Below, in pieces: positions 1-10,941 of a DNA stretch of 16,601 nucleotides. Below the pieces are notes generated by a model. The model ran no database searches. It worked only from the letters and a program-made list of their open reading frames with translations, and was not told the origin of the DNA. The first letter of the stretch is position 1. Each line of letters starts with the position of its first letter. A program made the translations under genes and the position numbers. Source of the DNA: JAFKKF01 sp035651055 (GTDB lineage: Bacteria; Pseudomonadota; Alphaproteobacteria; Rhizobiales; Kaistiaceae); contig DASRGK010000062.1 of NCBI GenBank assembly GCA_035651055.1, positions 1 to 16,601 of the forward strand, written 5' to 3'.

Positions 1-170
1 TCGACAACGCCAAGTTCCGCCGCCCGGTCGTGCCGGGCGACACCGTCGAATTTCACGTCCACAAGGTGCGCAACCGCAGCAGCATCTGGAAGTTCAACGC
101 GGAGGCGGTGGTCAGGGGCTTCAAGGTCGCCGAGGCCACCATCAGCGCCCTGATCGCCGACGAGCGATGA
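1..170 (+). CDS. fabZ: 3-hydroxyacyl-ACP dehydratase FabZ, C-terminal 55 residues (5' truncated by window)
   Basis: Reading from base 3 gives 55 residues ending in a TGA at 168-170. The visible segment (DNAKFRRPVVPGD near its start, then a WKF-x-AEA strand and a final ATISALIAD strand) matches the end of the hot-dog fold of FabZ, which dehydrates (3R)-hydroxyacyl-ACP in type II fatty acid synthesis in the cytoplasm. The catalytic His and Glu lie upstream of the window and cannot be checked. The stop overlaps the lpxA start as ATGA, so the two are probably translationally coupled. FabZ and LpxA compete for the same hydroxyacyl-ACP pool, which fits the operon. FabA is a less likely alternative, because this operon position is typical of FabZ. 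Confidence 0.92.
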   Translation, partial: DNAKFRRPVVPGDTVEFHVHKVRNRSSIWKFNAEAVVRGFKVAEATISALIADER

Positions 171-985
171 GCGACATTCATTCGTCGGCGGTGGTCGCCG
201 CCGGTGCGCGTATCGGCAAGAACGTGCGGATCGGCGCCTACAGTGTCATCGGGCCGGAGGTCGTCCTCAAGGACGGCGTCAACGTTCATTCGCACGTCTC
301 GGTGAGCGGGCGCACGGAAGTCGGCGAGCGGACCGAAATCATGCCATTCGCGGCGGTCGGCGGCAGTCCGCAGGATACGAGCTACCGGAACGAGCCGACC
401 TCGCTGGTGATCGGCAGCGATTGCGTCATCCACGAATACGCCACGATCCACCGCGGCACCTCGCGCGGCCGCGGCGTGACCACGGTCGGCTCGCACGTCT
501 ACATGATGATCGCCTCGCACGTGGCGCATGACTGCGTCGTCGGCAACCATGTCGTCCTGGTCAACCAGGCGACCCTCGGCGGCCACGTGACGGTCGGCGA
601 GCACGCCATTCTCGGCGGCCTGTCCGCGGTCCAGCAGCGCTGCCGGATCGGGGCGCACGCCTTCATCGGCGGTCTGTCGGCGGTAGTCACCGACGTCATT
701 CCCTTCGCCTCGGCGATCGGGAACCGCGCCAAGCTCGGCGGGCTGAACATCGTCGGCCTGAAGCGCCGCGGCTTCGACCGGAAGACCATCCATGCCTTGC
801 GGGCGGCCTACGAGGCGATCTTCTGGGGCGACGGCACCATCGCCCGCCGGGTCGACCGGGTCGCCGAGGAATATGCCAAGGTTCCCGCGGTGATGACCAT
901 CGTCCAGTTCATCCGCGACGGCGCCGACCATCCGCTCTGCACGCCGCGGCGGAGGGGACGGCTTGCCGAGGCCGACGATGCCTGA
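167..985 (+). CDS. lpxA: UDP-N-acetylglucosamine acyltransferase LpxA
   Basis: LpxA performs the first step of lipid A synthesis, transferring a (3R)-hydroxyacyl chain from ACP to the 3-OH of UDP-GlcNAc in the cytoplasm. The 272 residues are close to the family length (E. coli 262). Residues 1-185 are left-handed beta-helix hexapeptide repeats (for example ARIGKNVRIGAYSVIG). About residues 195-265 form the helical C-terminal domain, beginning at the conserved GLKRRGF. The catalytic His is H121 in VAHD, equivalent to E. coli His125, and H140 corresponds to His144. By gap-free alignment from memory, G169 sits at the hydrocarbon-ruler position (E. coli Gly173), where Gly favours long acyl chains of about C14. 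The position of E. coli His160 (VHQF) reads VQQR here (Q156), which is unusual. The ATG overlaps fabZ by 4 bp, and the end overlaps lpxI by 8 bp. Confidence 0.96.
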   Translation: MSDIHSSAVVAAGARIGKNVRIGAYSVIGPEVVLKDGVNVHSHVSVSGRTEVGERTEIMPFAAVGGSPQDTSYRNEPTSLVIGSDCVIHEYATIHRGTSRGRGVTTVGSHVYMMIASHVAHDCVVGNHVVLVNQATLGGHVTVGEHAILGGLSAVQQRCRIGAHAFIGGLSAVVTDVIPFASAIGNRAKLGGLNIVGLKRRGFDRKTIHALRAAYEAIFWGDGTIARRVDRVAEEYAKVPAVMTIVQFIRDGADHPLCTPRRRGRLAEADDA

Positions 986-1826
986 TGCGGCCGCCGAGCC
1001 GCTTGCCATCGTCGCCGGCGGCGGCCCGGTCCCGCTCCACGTCGCCGCGGCGGCGGCGGCGCATGGCCGCCGGGTCAGGATCGTCGGCATTGCCGGTGAG
1101 GCCGACAAGGCGATCGAGGGCTTCGACCACATCTGGCTCTCCTGGGGCGAGATCGGCCGCATCGATGCGATCCTCAAGGCCCATGGCCGCGATGTCGTCA
1201 TCGTCGGCAACATCCGCCAGCGCCCGGATTTCAAGGGCATCAAGCTCGACTGGGCGACGATGCGCGCCGCCAAGGACGTCTTCACGATCATCATCGGCGG
1301 CGACGACACGGTGCTTACCGGGGCCGTCCGCTTCCTCGAGAAGCGCGGCCTCCGTGTGATCGGCGCCCACGAAGTCGCGCCCGACCTGGTGGCGGGCGCC
1401 GGGGCGCTCGGCAAGCGCGCGCCCGATCGCCGACAGCGGAAGGACGTCGAGGCGGCGGTGCGCGCCGCCGAGGCGATCGGGCGGCTCGACGCCGGCCAGG
1501 CGGCCGTCGTGGTCGAGGGCAGGGTGATTGCGCTCGAAGCCGCCGAAGGCACCGACGCGATGCTGGAACGGGTCGCGTCGATCCGCGCGGCGGGGCGGGC
1601 GCGCTGGTCGAGCGGAACCGGGGCGTTCGCCAAATGCGCCAAGCCGCAGCAGGACCTCAGGGTCGACATGCCCACGATCGGGACGCGCACCGTCGAGGGC
1701 GTGATCGCGGCGGGACTTGGCGGGATCGCGATCAGCGCCGGCAAGGTGATGATCGTCGACCGGCCCGAGGTCATCCGCCGCGCCGATGCCGCCGGCATCT
1801 TCGTCACCGGCGTCGTGCCGTCGTGA
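978..1826 (+). CDS. lpxI: UDP-2,3-diacylglucosamine pyrophosphatase LpxI (DUF1009 family)
   Basis: LpxI hydrolyses UDP-2,3-diacylglucosamine to lipid X and UMP. It replaces the unrelated LpxH in alphaproteobacteria and some other lineages. The 282 residues show the N-terminal nucleotide-binding-like strand LAIVAGGGPVPL (residues 9-20), then GNIRQRPDF (about 78-86) and GGDD (107-110). The C-terminal catalytic signature is KPQQDLRVDMPTIG (residues 222-235). Its Asp226 probably corresponds to the Asp225 reported as essential in the Caulobacter enzyme. The ATG at 978 is preferred. An in-frame TTG at 963 would add only MPRPT and enlarge the overlap with lpxA to 23 bp. The stop overlaps the lpxB GTG start as GTGA. 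Its place between lpxA and lpxB is the usual alphaproteobacterial arrangement. Confidence 0.95.
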   Translation: MPDAAAEPLAIVAGGGPVPLHVAAAAAAHGRRVRIVGIAGEADKAIEGFDHIWLSWGEIGRIDAILKAHGRDVVIVGNIRQRPDFKGIKLDWATMRAAKDVFTIIIGGDDTVLTGAVRFLEKRGLRVIGAHEVAPDLVAGAGALGKRAPDRRQRKDVEAAVRAAEAIGRLDAGQAAVVVEGRVIALEAAEGTDAMLERVASIRAAGRARWSSGTGAFAKCAKPQQDLRVDMPTIGTRTVEGVIAAGLGGIAISAGKVMIVDRPEVIRRADAAGIFVTGVVPS

Positions 1827-3021
1827 GCCTGGCGCCGGCCGCCCGCCCGTTCACGGTGTTCCTCATCGCGGGCGAGGAATCCGGCGACCAGCTCGCCGCG
1901 GGCCTGATGCAGGCGCTGCGCGGCCGGATACCGGAGGCGCGTTTTCTCGGCGTCGGCGGCGAGCGCATGGCGCGCCTCGGACTGCGCTCGCTCTTCCCGA
2001 TGGGCGAGATCGCGCTCCACGGCATCACGGCGGTCTTGCGGAAGCTGCCGGAACTGCTTCGCCTGATACGGTCGACCGCCCGGGCGGTCATCGAGGCCAA
2101 GCCCGACGTGCTTGTCATCGTCGACAGCCCGGACTTCAACCTTCGCGTGGCGAAGGCGGTTCGCATGGCCGATCCATCGATTGCCATCGTCGACTATGTC
2201 TCGCCCTCGGTCTGGGTTTGGCGGTCGGGACGGGCGCGGGCGATGCGGCCTTATGTCGACCACGTCCTGGCGCTGCTGCCGTTCGAGCCCGGCGTGCATC
2301 ATCGCCTCGGCGGTCCGCCATGCACCTACGTCGGCCACCCGCTGATCGAACGGCTGGACGCATTGAGGCCGGCGCCGGGCGAGCGCCCGCCGCTCGCCGC
2401 GGGCGCCGGACCGACGCTTCTCGTCCTGCCGGGAAGCCGCCGCTCGGAAGTGTCCCGCCTGCTCGCGCCGTTCGGCGAGACGGTGCGGCTCCTCGCGGCA
2501 AGGATCGCGGGACTCGAAGTCGTGGTTCCCGCGGTCACCCGCTTTGCCGCCGAGATCCGGGCCGCCTGCGGCGGCTGGGGAGTGCCGGTCGCGGTCGTCG
2601 AGGGCGAGGCCGCGAAGTTCGCGGCCTTCCGCCGGGCGCATGCCGCGCTTGCCGCCTCGGGCACGGTGACACTTGAACTGGCGCTGGCCGGCGTCCCGAT
2701 GGTGGTCGCCTACCGCGTCGACCCGCTGGCGAAGCTCCTCAAGCCGTTCGTGACCGCGGGCATGAAGGGGCCGGTCAAGTCGATCGTGCTGCCCAATCTG
2801 ATCCTTGCGGCAAAGGCGATTCCGGAATTCATCGACGGCGATAGCGCGCCCGCCAATCTCGCTGCGGCGCTCACGCCGCTGCTTGCGGACACGCCCCAGC
2901 GCCGGCGTCAGGTCGAGGCGATGGCGCGGCTCGACGCGGTCATGTCGACCGAAGGGATCGCGCCCAGCGAGAAGGCGGCGGCAATCGTGATCGAGACGGC
3001 GGCAGACCGCCGCGCGGCAGC

Positions 3022-3025
<4 letters not shown>
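1823..3025 (+). CDS. lpxB: Lipid-A-disaccharide synthase LpxB
   Basis: LpxB is a GT19-family glycosyltransferase that joins lipid X to UDP-2,3-diacylglucosamine, giving the beta-1,6-linked tetraacyl disaccharide at the inner membrane face. The product is 400 residues (E. coli 382). Visible signatures in order are IAGEESGDQ (residues 15-23), VDSPDFN, YVSPSVWVWR, LLPFEP, YVGHPL, LPGSRRSEV, the donor-site motif ASGTVTLELAL, MVVAYR and LPNLI. The start is a GTG at 1823 overlapping the lpxI stop (GTGA). The open frame extends further upstream, but that part reads through lpxI in another frame and resembles nothing. The gene ends at a TAG within CTAG (3022-3025), which also supplies the stop of convergent gltA, so no room exists for a terminator between them. 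Confidence 0.96.
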
Positions 3026-4350
<1,325 letters not shown>

Positions 4351-4442
4351 GGCGATGCCTCGCTGAATCCCTCTGGGAGGATATAGGGTCTCATTCTATT
4401 TGTTGCAGCGCGGCAAGTCCATTTTTCGCGCCGCCGCGGGGC

Positions 4443-5861
4443 TCAGGAGGCCGCCTGATCGGCAATCCGCGCGAGGCTCTCCTCGCGGCCGAGCGCTGCC
4501 AGGACCTCGAAAATGCCGGGCGACGTGGCGTGGCCGGTCAGCGCCGCACGGAGCGGTTGCGCGATTTGCCCCAGCTTCACGGCGCGCTCGCCGGTGAAGG
4601 CCTTGACCGCCGCCTCGATCGCCGGCGCCTGCCAGTCCTCGACGGCCTGGAACACCGGCACGAGGCCGGCGAGCAGCGAACGGGCCGCCGGATCGAGAAG
4701 AGCCGATGCCGCCGCATCGAGGGCGAGCGGCCGGTCGGCGACGATGAAATCGGCCCGCGCGAAAAGGTCGTTGAGGGTCCTCGCGCGGTCCTTGAGGCCG
4801 GGGAGGGCGAGGCGGAGGCGCCCGCGCTTTTCCGGGGTGAGGCGGGCGAGGAATTCGTTGCCCCCCGGCAGATGCGGGAGTGCCGCGGTGAGCGTTTCGA
4901 GGAGGCGCTCGTCCGGCATCGCCTTGATGTAGTGCCCGTTGAGGCTCTCAAGCTTCTGGAAATCGAAGCGCGCCGCCGACCGGCCGATGCCGTCGATATC
5001 GAACCATTCGACCATCTCCTCGGTCGACATGATCTCGGCGTCGCCGTGCGACCAGGAGAGACGGGCGAGGTAGTTGCGGAGCGCCTCGGGCAGGTAGCCC
5101 ATCGCCCGGTAGGCGTCGACGCCCATCGCGCCGTGCCGTTTGGACAGCTTGGCGCCGTCCGGCCCGTGGATGAGCGGCACATGCGCCATCACCGGCACCT
5201 CCCAGCCCATCGCCTCGTAGAGGATTTTCTGGCGGCCGCCATTGGTGAGATGGTCGTCGCCGCGGATGACGTGGGTGACGCCCATGTCGTGATCGTCGAC
5301 GACCACGGCGAGCATGTAGGTCGGCGTGCCGTCCGAGCGCAGGATGACGAAATCGTCGAGGTCCTTGTTGGGGAAGGCGACGCGGCCCTGGACGCGGTCG
5401 TCGATGACGGTCTCGCCGGAAAGCGGCGATTTGATCCGGATGGTCGGCGCGACGCCGGGCGGCGCTTCGGACGGGTCGCGGTCGCGCCAGGTCCCCTCGT
5501 AGCGGGCGAAACGGCCCTCGGCGCGCGCCTTGGCGCGCATGTCGTTCAGCTCGTCCGCCGTCTCGTAGGCGCGATAGGCCTTGCCGCGCGCGACCAGCTC
5601 TTCGGCCACCTCGCGATGGCGGGCGGCGCGGGCGAACTGGTGGACCGGCTCGCCCTCCCAGGTGAGCCCGAGCCAGGTGAGGCCGTCGAGGATCGCGGCG
5701 ACGGCGGCATCGGTCGAGCGCTCGCGGTCGGTGTCCTCGATCCGGAGCAGCATCTTCCCGCCGGTATGGCGGGCGTAGAGCCAGTTGAACAGCGCCGTGC
5801 GCGCGCCGCCGATATGGAGGAAGCCGGTCGGCGAGGGGGCGAAACGGGTGACGACGGACAT
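4443..5861 (-). CDS. gltX: Glutamyl-tRNA synthetase (GltX)
   Basis: This class I aminoacyl-tRNA synthetase charges tRNA-Glu in the cytoplasm. Its 472 residues match the family. The Rossmann core starts at PSPTGFLHIGG (residues 9-19; HIGH box as HIGG), and the KMSKS-type loop is KLSKR at 238-242. GDDHLTN (201-207) and the connective-peptide DDFVILRSDGTPTYMLAVVVDD region are also typical. About residues 320-472 form the helical anticodon-binding part. The zinc-binding Cys pair of the E. coli enzyme (CYC, residues 98 and 100) is A98 and E100 here, so this is a zinc-less form. Whether it also charges tRNA-Gln cannot be read from sequence, but glnS at 15568 makes a discriminating enzyme more likely. 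No strong ribosome-binding site precedes the ATG. It lies upstream of gltA on the same strand. Confidence 0.96.
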   Translation of the reverse strand: MSVVTRFAPSPTGFLHIGGARTALFNWLYARHTGGKMLLRIEDTDRERSTDAAVAAILDGLTWLGLTWEGEPVHQFARAARHREVAEELVARGKAYRAYETADELNDMRAKARAEGRFARYEGTWRDRDPSEAPPGVAPTIRIKSPLSGETVIDDRVQGRVAFPNKDLDDFVILRSDGTPTYMLAVVVDDHDMGVTHVIRGDDHLTNGGRQKILYEAMGWEVPVMAHVPLIHGPDGAKLSKRHGAMGVDAYRAMGYLPEALRNYLARLSWSHGDAEIMSTEEMVEWFDIDGIGRSAARFDFQKLESLNGHYIKAMPDERLLETLTAALPHLPGGNEFLARLTPEKRGRLRLALPGLKDRARTLNDLFARADFIVADRPLALDAAASALLDPAARSLLAGLVPVFQAVEDWQAPAIEAAVKAFTGERAVKLGQIAQPLRAALTGHATSPGIFEVLAALGREESLARIADQAAS

Positions 5862-6069
5862 GGGCGCGCGGGCGGGGCCTCGGGGAGGGTGCCGGCCCGT
5901 TTAGCATGGCGCGCGCTGCGATGGGAATTTGGGCGAGGCGCGTCAGGACGGGCGCTGCCGATGGACCTCGGCCAGCGCGGGCGGCGGAACGGCGTGGATC
6001 ACCGGGGCCGGGGCCGGTGAGCCGGAGGCCGGATGCCAGTGAGCCGGTGTATGACGGTGGTGAGGCGGT

Positions 6070-6098
6070 GGGGCGAGGGGAGCCGTGGGGCGAGGGGG
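6070..6098 (+). other. Possible G-quadruplex: four runs of four or more G
   Basis: The plus strand carries GGGG at 6070-6073, 6077-6080 and 6087-6090, and GGGGG at 6094-6098. The loops are CGA, AGCCGT and CGA, which satisfies the usual G4 sequence rule. The tracts come from a direct duplication of GTGGGGCGAGGGG (6068-6080 less one base of context, and 6085-6097) separated by AGCC. It lies about 210 bp upstream of the gltX start on the strand that would be the template for leftward transcription. Folding is an inference. A G-rich accident in a high-G+C genome is possible, though four 4-G runs are uncommon. Confidence 0.5.
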
Positions 6099-6120
6099 CC
6101 CGGGCGTACGCAACCGCCAC

Positions 6121-6246
6121 TGTCATTCCCGCGAATGCGGGAATCCAGTGACCGCCACCGGTGCCGGGCGGGACTGGGCGGCCGGGAATGCGATCGGCGC
6201 GGGGCGAGGTCGCGGATACTGGTTCCCCGCTTGTGCGGGGATGACA
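6121..6246. repeat. Dispersed inverted-repeat element, GTCATTCCCGC type
   Basis: The left arm at 6121-6149 contains TGTCATTCCCGC, GCGGGAAT and CCAGT. The right arm at 6218-6246 contains ACTGG, TTCCCCGC, GCGGGGAT and GACA, and is an imperfect reverse complement of the left arm. Each arm is itself a small palindrome (CATTCCCGC/GCGGGAATC and TTCCCCGC/GCGGGGAT). The middle, about 68 bp, is unrelated. This layout matches the short palindromic intergenic repeats spread through many alphaproteobacterial genomes. No transposase is encoded. It would be a non-autonomous or structural repeat, and its function is unknown. Confidence 0.75.
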
Positions 6247-6347
6247 GGCAAGTGGGGGTGGAAGGATGATGCGTCCGCCCCGAGGCTTGGCTGCCGGCCC
6301 GAACGGCCCACCCGATCGCGGCGGGGCAAGCCACTCGGATGAAGTCC

Positions 6348-6360
6348 AGGGGCCACCCCT
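6348..6360 (-). terminator. Short hairpin after the small gene, possible weak terminator
   Basis: AGGGG-CCA-CCCCT forms a 5-bp stem with a 3-base loop, 9 bases past the stop codon of the 69-residue minus-strand gene. No U-tract follows in the leftward direction, so intrinsic termination would be weak. It may only be a chance palindrome. Confidence 0.25.
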
Positions 6361-6369
6361 CGCGCCGTC

Positions 6370-6579
6370 TCAGGCGAGCGGCGTCAGCTCGAATACCCGT
6401 CCGTGTTTCGCGGCGGCTGGCACATCGCCGCGCCGGAGGGCAAGGCGGACGGCGTCGTGCTTGCGCGCATCTTCGAGCGTGAGGTACGGCGACCAGCCCG
6501 TATCGTCCTCGATCAGCTCGACGGGCACTTCAGCGGCGTATTTTCCCTCATGGATGAATTGCGTTCGCTTACGCGTCAT
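6370..6579 (-). CDS. Small conserved hypothetical protein, 69 residues
   Basis: The translation begins MTRKRTQFIHEGKYAAEV and continues with VELIEDD, GWSPYL, LEDARKHDAVRLALRRGD and ends in FELTPLA. I recall small bacterial proteins of this pattern (HEGKYVAEV-x-VELIEDDTGWSPYLSLEDA-x-K-L), annotated as hypothetical or sometimes as antitoxin-like. No function is assigned here, and no toxin-like partner is adjacent. It has no signal peptide or membrane segment and is predicted to be soluble, with a beta N-terminal half and a helical second half. The ribosome-binding site is poor (GAGG about 18 bases upstream of the ATG). It lies downstream of uvrA on the same strand, separated from it by a palindromic repeat (6607-6699). 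Confidence 0.72.
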   Translation of the reverse strand: MTRKRTQFIHEGKYAAEVPVELIEDDTGWSPYLTLEDARKHDAVRLALRRGDVPAAAKHGRVFELTPLA

Positions 6580-6606
6580 CAGGGCAGCCGGTCCTCGCTC
6601 TCTTAT

Positions 6607-6699
6607 CCGTCATGCCCGGCCTCGTGCCGGGTATCCACGTCTTGTGCGTATTGCCACTTTCGAAGTCGTGGATGGCCGGGTCAAGCCCGGCCATGACGG
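6607..6699. repeat. Dispersed inverted-repeat element, GTCATGSCCGG type, intergenic copy
   Basis: A 93-bp element bounded by CCGTCATG (6607-6614) and CATGACGG (6692-6699). The left arm reads CGTCATGCCCGG, then GTGCCGGG and TATCCACGTCTT. The right arm is its imperfect inverse (AAGTCGTGGAT, GGCCGGG, CAAGCCCGGCCATGACGG). Read from the right end, the first 33 bases match the left arm of the copy inside uvrA (starting at 9062) with one difference. It sits between uvrA and the 69-residue gene and encodes no protein. It could act as a transcript-end structure for uvrA. Confidence 0.85.
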
Positions 6700-6777
6700 G
6701 TTTTGGGGGCGCCTCCCTGGAGTTCAACGCCGCGTCCTACTGGCCCCGCTTCTGTGGGGGGCGGCGGCGTCTGGTCA

Positions 6778-9948
<3,171 letters not shown>

Positions 9949-10077
9949 GCTTTTCCGAAGGGGAGGCACGGCCGGGGCCGCCGCCCAAACTTATGCTCTC
10001 GGCGTGGTGAAACAAGGCATAGCTCCGGTTACTCCCCGTCTTGTCAGCCCAGGCGGTACGAATCGAGCGAGAGGCCC

Positions 10078-10109
10078 ATTAGAATCCGCGTGCTGGCGCC
10101 CGATGTAAA
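10078..10109 (-). promoter_or_regulatory. Candidate uvrA promoter (-35 TTTACA, -10 TCTAAT)
   Basis: On the minus strand, TTTACA (complement of 10104-10109) directly abuts the LexA box. TCTAAT (complement of 10078-10083) lies 20 bases further on, followed by about 130 bases of leader before the uvrA ATG. The hexamers fit sigma-70 consensus well, but the 20-base spacing is longer than the usual 16-18, so the assignment is tentative. Confidence 0.35.
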
Positions 10110-10124
10110 GAACGAAAAGGGAAC
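10110..10124 (-). promoter_or_regulatory. LexA-binding SOS box (GTTC-N7-GTTC)
   Basis: The plus strand reads GAAC-GAAAAGG-GAAC, so the uvrA strand reads GTTCCCTTTTCGTTC. This is an exact match to the alphaproteobacterial LexA direct-repeat consensus GTTC-N7-GTTC. It lies 162 bp upstream of the uvrA start, next to a -35-like TTTACA, so bound LexA should block uvrA transcription until DNA damage. It also ends 33 bp before the ATG of the divergent SRD5A-like gene, so that gene may be repressed too. Confidence 0.82.
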
Positions 10125-10156
10125 GGTCGGGCCAGGCGAGGGGCCAGTGCCTGCCG

Positions 10157-10909
10157 ATGAGCACAAATCAATTCAACCTTCTGGTCTGGGCCTGGATCGC
10201 GATCGGGCTGATCGCGGTGCCCTTCGAATTGCGCATCACGGCGCCCTACGGGCGGCATGTGCGGGCCGATTGGGGGCCGCTGATGCCGGCCCGCTACGGC
10301 TGGATGCTGATGGAGGGCGCGTCGCTCATCGTGTTCGCCGGAATGTTTCTCGCCGGCGGCGTCGCGAAGACCGCGCCGATGTGGGTCTTCTTCGCGCTCT
10401 GGGTCGTCCACTACGTCAACCGGAGCATCGTCTTTCCGCTCCGCATCCGCAGCCGCGCCATGCCCGTATCGATCGCGGCGATGGGCGTCGTGTTCGGCGT
10501 GGTGAACGGCGGCGTCAACGGCGGCTGGCTCGGCTGGCTCGCCGATCCCTATCCCGATACATGGCTCATCGACCCGCGCTTCATCGGCGGACTGGCGCTG
10601 TTCCTGACCGGCGCCGCGATCAATCTTGCCTCGGACGAGACGCTCTTGGCGCTTCGCCGGCCCGGTGGTCCCGAATATTCGATCCCGCGGGGAGGTCTTT
10701 TCCGCTACGTCTCCTGCCCCAACCATTTTGGCGAGATCGTCGAATGGACCGGATTCGCGGTCCTCTGCTGGAACCTCCCGGCGCTCAGCTTCGCGATATG
10801 GACCGCGGCCAACCTCATCCCGCGATCGCTCAGCCACCATCGCTGGTACCGCCAGCGCTTTCCCGGCTATCCGCGTGAACGGAAGGCCGTGATCCCGTTT
10901 GTGCTCTGA
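10157..10909 (+). CDS. Steroid 5-alpha-reductase (SRD5A/DET2) family membrane protein
   Basis: A 250-residue integral membrane protein with about six or seven hydrophobic segments (roughly 8-25, 48-68, 74-95, 103-120, 142-158, 191-220). The C-terminal half follows the 3-oxo-5-alpha-steroid 4-dehydrogenase family closely: GAAINLASDETL (152-163), RPGGPEYSIPRGGLFRYVSC (168-187), NHFGEIVEWTGF, then HHRWYRQRF, YPRERKAVIPF. Residues aligned with the human SRD5A2 active site are present: Glu53 in WMLMEG (human Glu57; the preceding Gln is Met, as in plant DET2), Tyr86 in VHYVNR (Tyr91), and Asn156 and Asp160 (Asn160, Asp164, NADPH contacts). Such enzymes reduce a C=C conjugated to a ketone using NADPH. 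The bacterial substrate is unknown and need not be a steroid. The ribosome-binding site is weak (GAGGGG 13 bases upstream). It is a single gene, divergent from uvrA and sharing the LexA-box region. Confidence 0.88.
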   Translation: MSTNQFNLLVWAWIAIGLIAVPFELRITAPYGRHVRADWGPLMPARYGWMLMEGASLIVFAGMFLAGGVAKTAPMWVFFALWVVHYVNRSIVFPLRIRSRAMPVSIAAMGVVFGVVNGGVNGGWLGWLADPYPDTWLIDPRFIGGLALFLTGAAINLASDETLLALRRPGGPEYSIPRGGLFRYVSCPNHFGEIVEWTGFAVLCWNLPALSFAIWTAANLIPRSLSHHRWYRQRFPGYPRERKAVIPFVL

Positions 10910-10941
10910 CGGCCGCAATCCTCCTGCCGCGAGTCCGGAAG

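Larger units (their letters stand above)
5862..6369. other. Non-coding junction between gltX and a small gene, rich in G-tracts and repeats
   Basis: About 508 bp with no convincing gene. The short frames here on both strands lack family resemblance and run through the repeat arms. The stretch holds a cluster of four G-tracts (6070-6098) inside a duplicated 13-mer, a 126-bp inverted-repeat element (6121-6246), and a short hairpin (6348-6360) just downstream of the small minus-strand gene. Any gltX promoter must lie in the right-to-left reading of this region. I could not pick out a convincing -35/-10 pair. Confidence 0.7.

Noticed and set aside
963..977. TTG at 963 as the lpxI start
   Set aside because: It adds only MPRPT, which is not conserved as far as I recall, and lengthens the overlap with lpxA. 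The ATG at 978 fits the usual N-terminus.
4530..6020. A 496-codon plus-strand frame opposite gltX
   Set aside because: It is an antisense shadow of gltX with no recognisable domain and a composition typical of such shadows.
6121..6699. Possible CRISPR array
   Set aside because: The repeats are inverted pairs of two families, not regularly spaced direct repeats, and no cas gene is nearby.
9949..9969. GTG at 9969 as the uvrA start
   Set aside because: The seven extra residues (MPPLRKS) do not resemble UvrA, and the GGAAAA just before the ATG at 9948 would lie inside the coding region.
9970..10109. Possible small RNA or tRNA in the uvrA upstream region
   Set aside because: No cloverleaf, T-loop motif or terminator could be found. 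The region is adequately explained as leader and promoter DNA.
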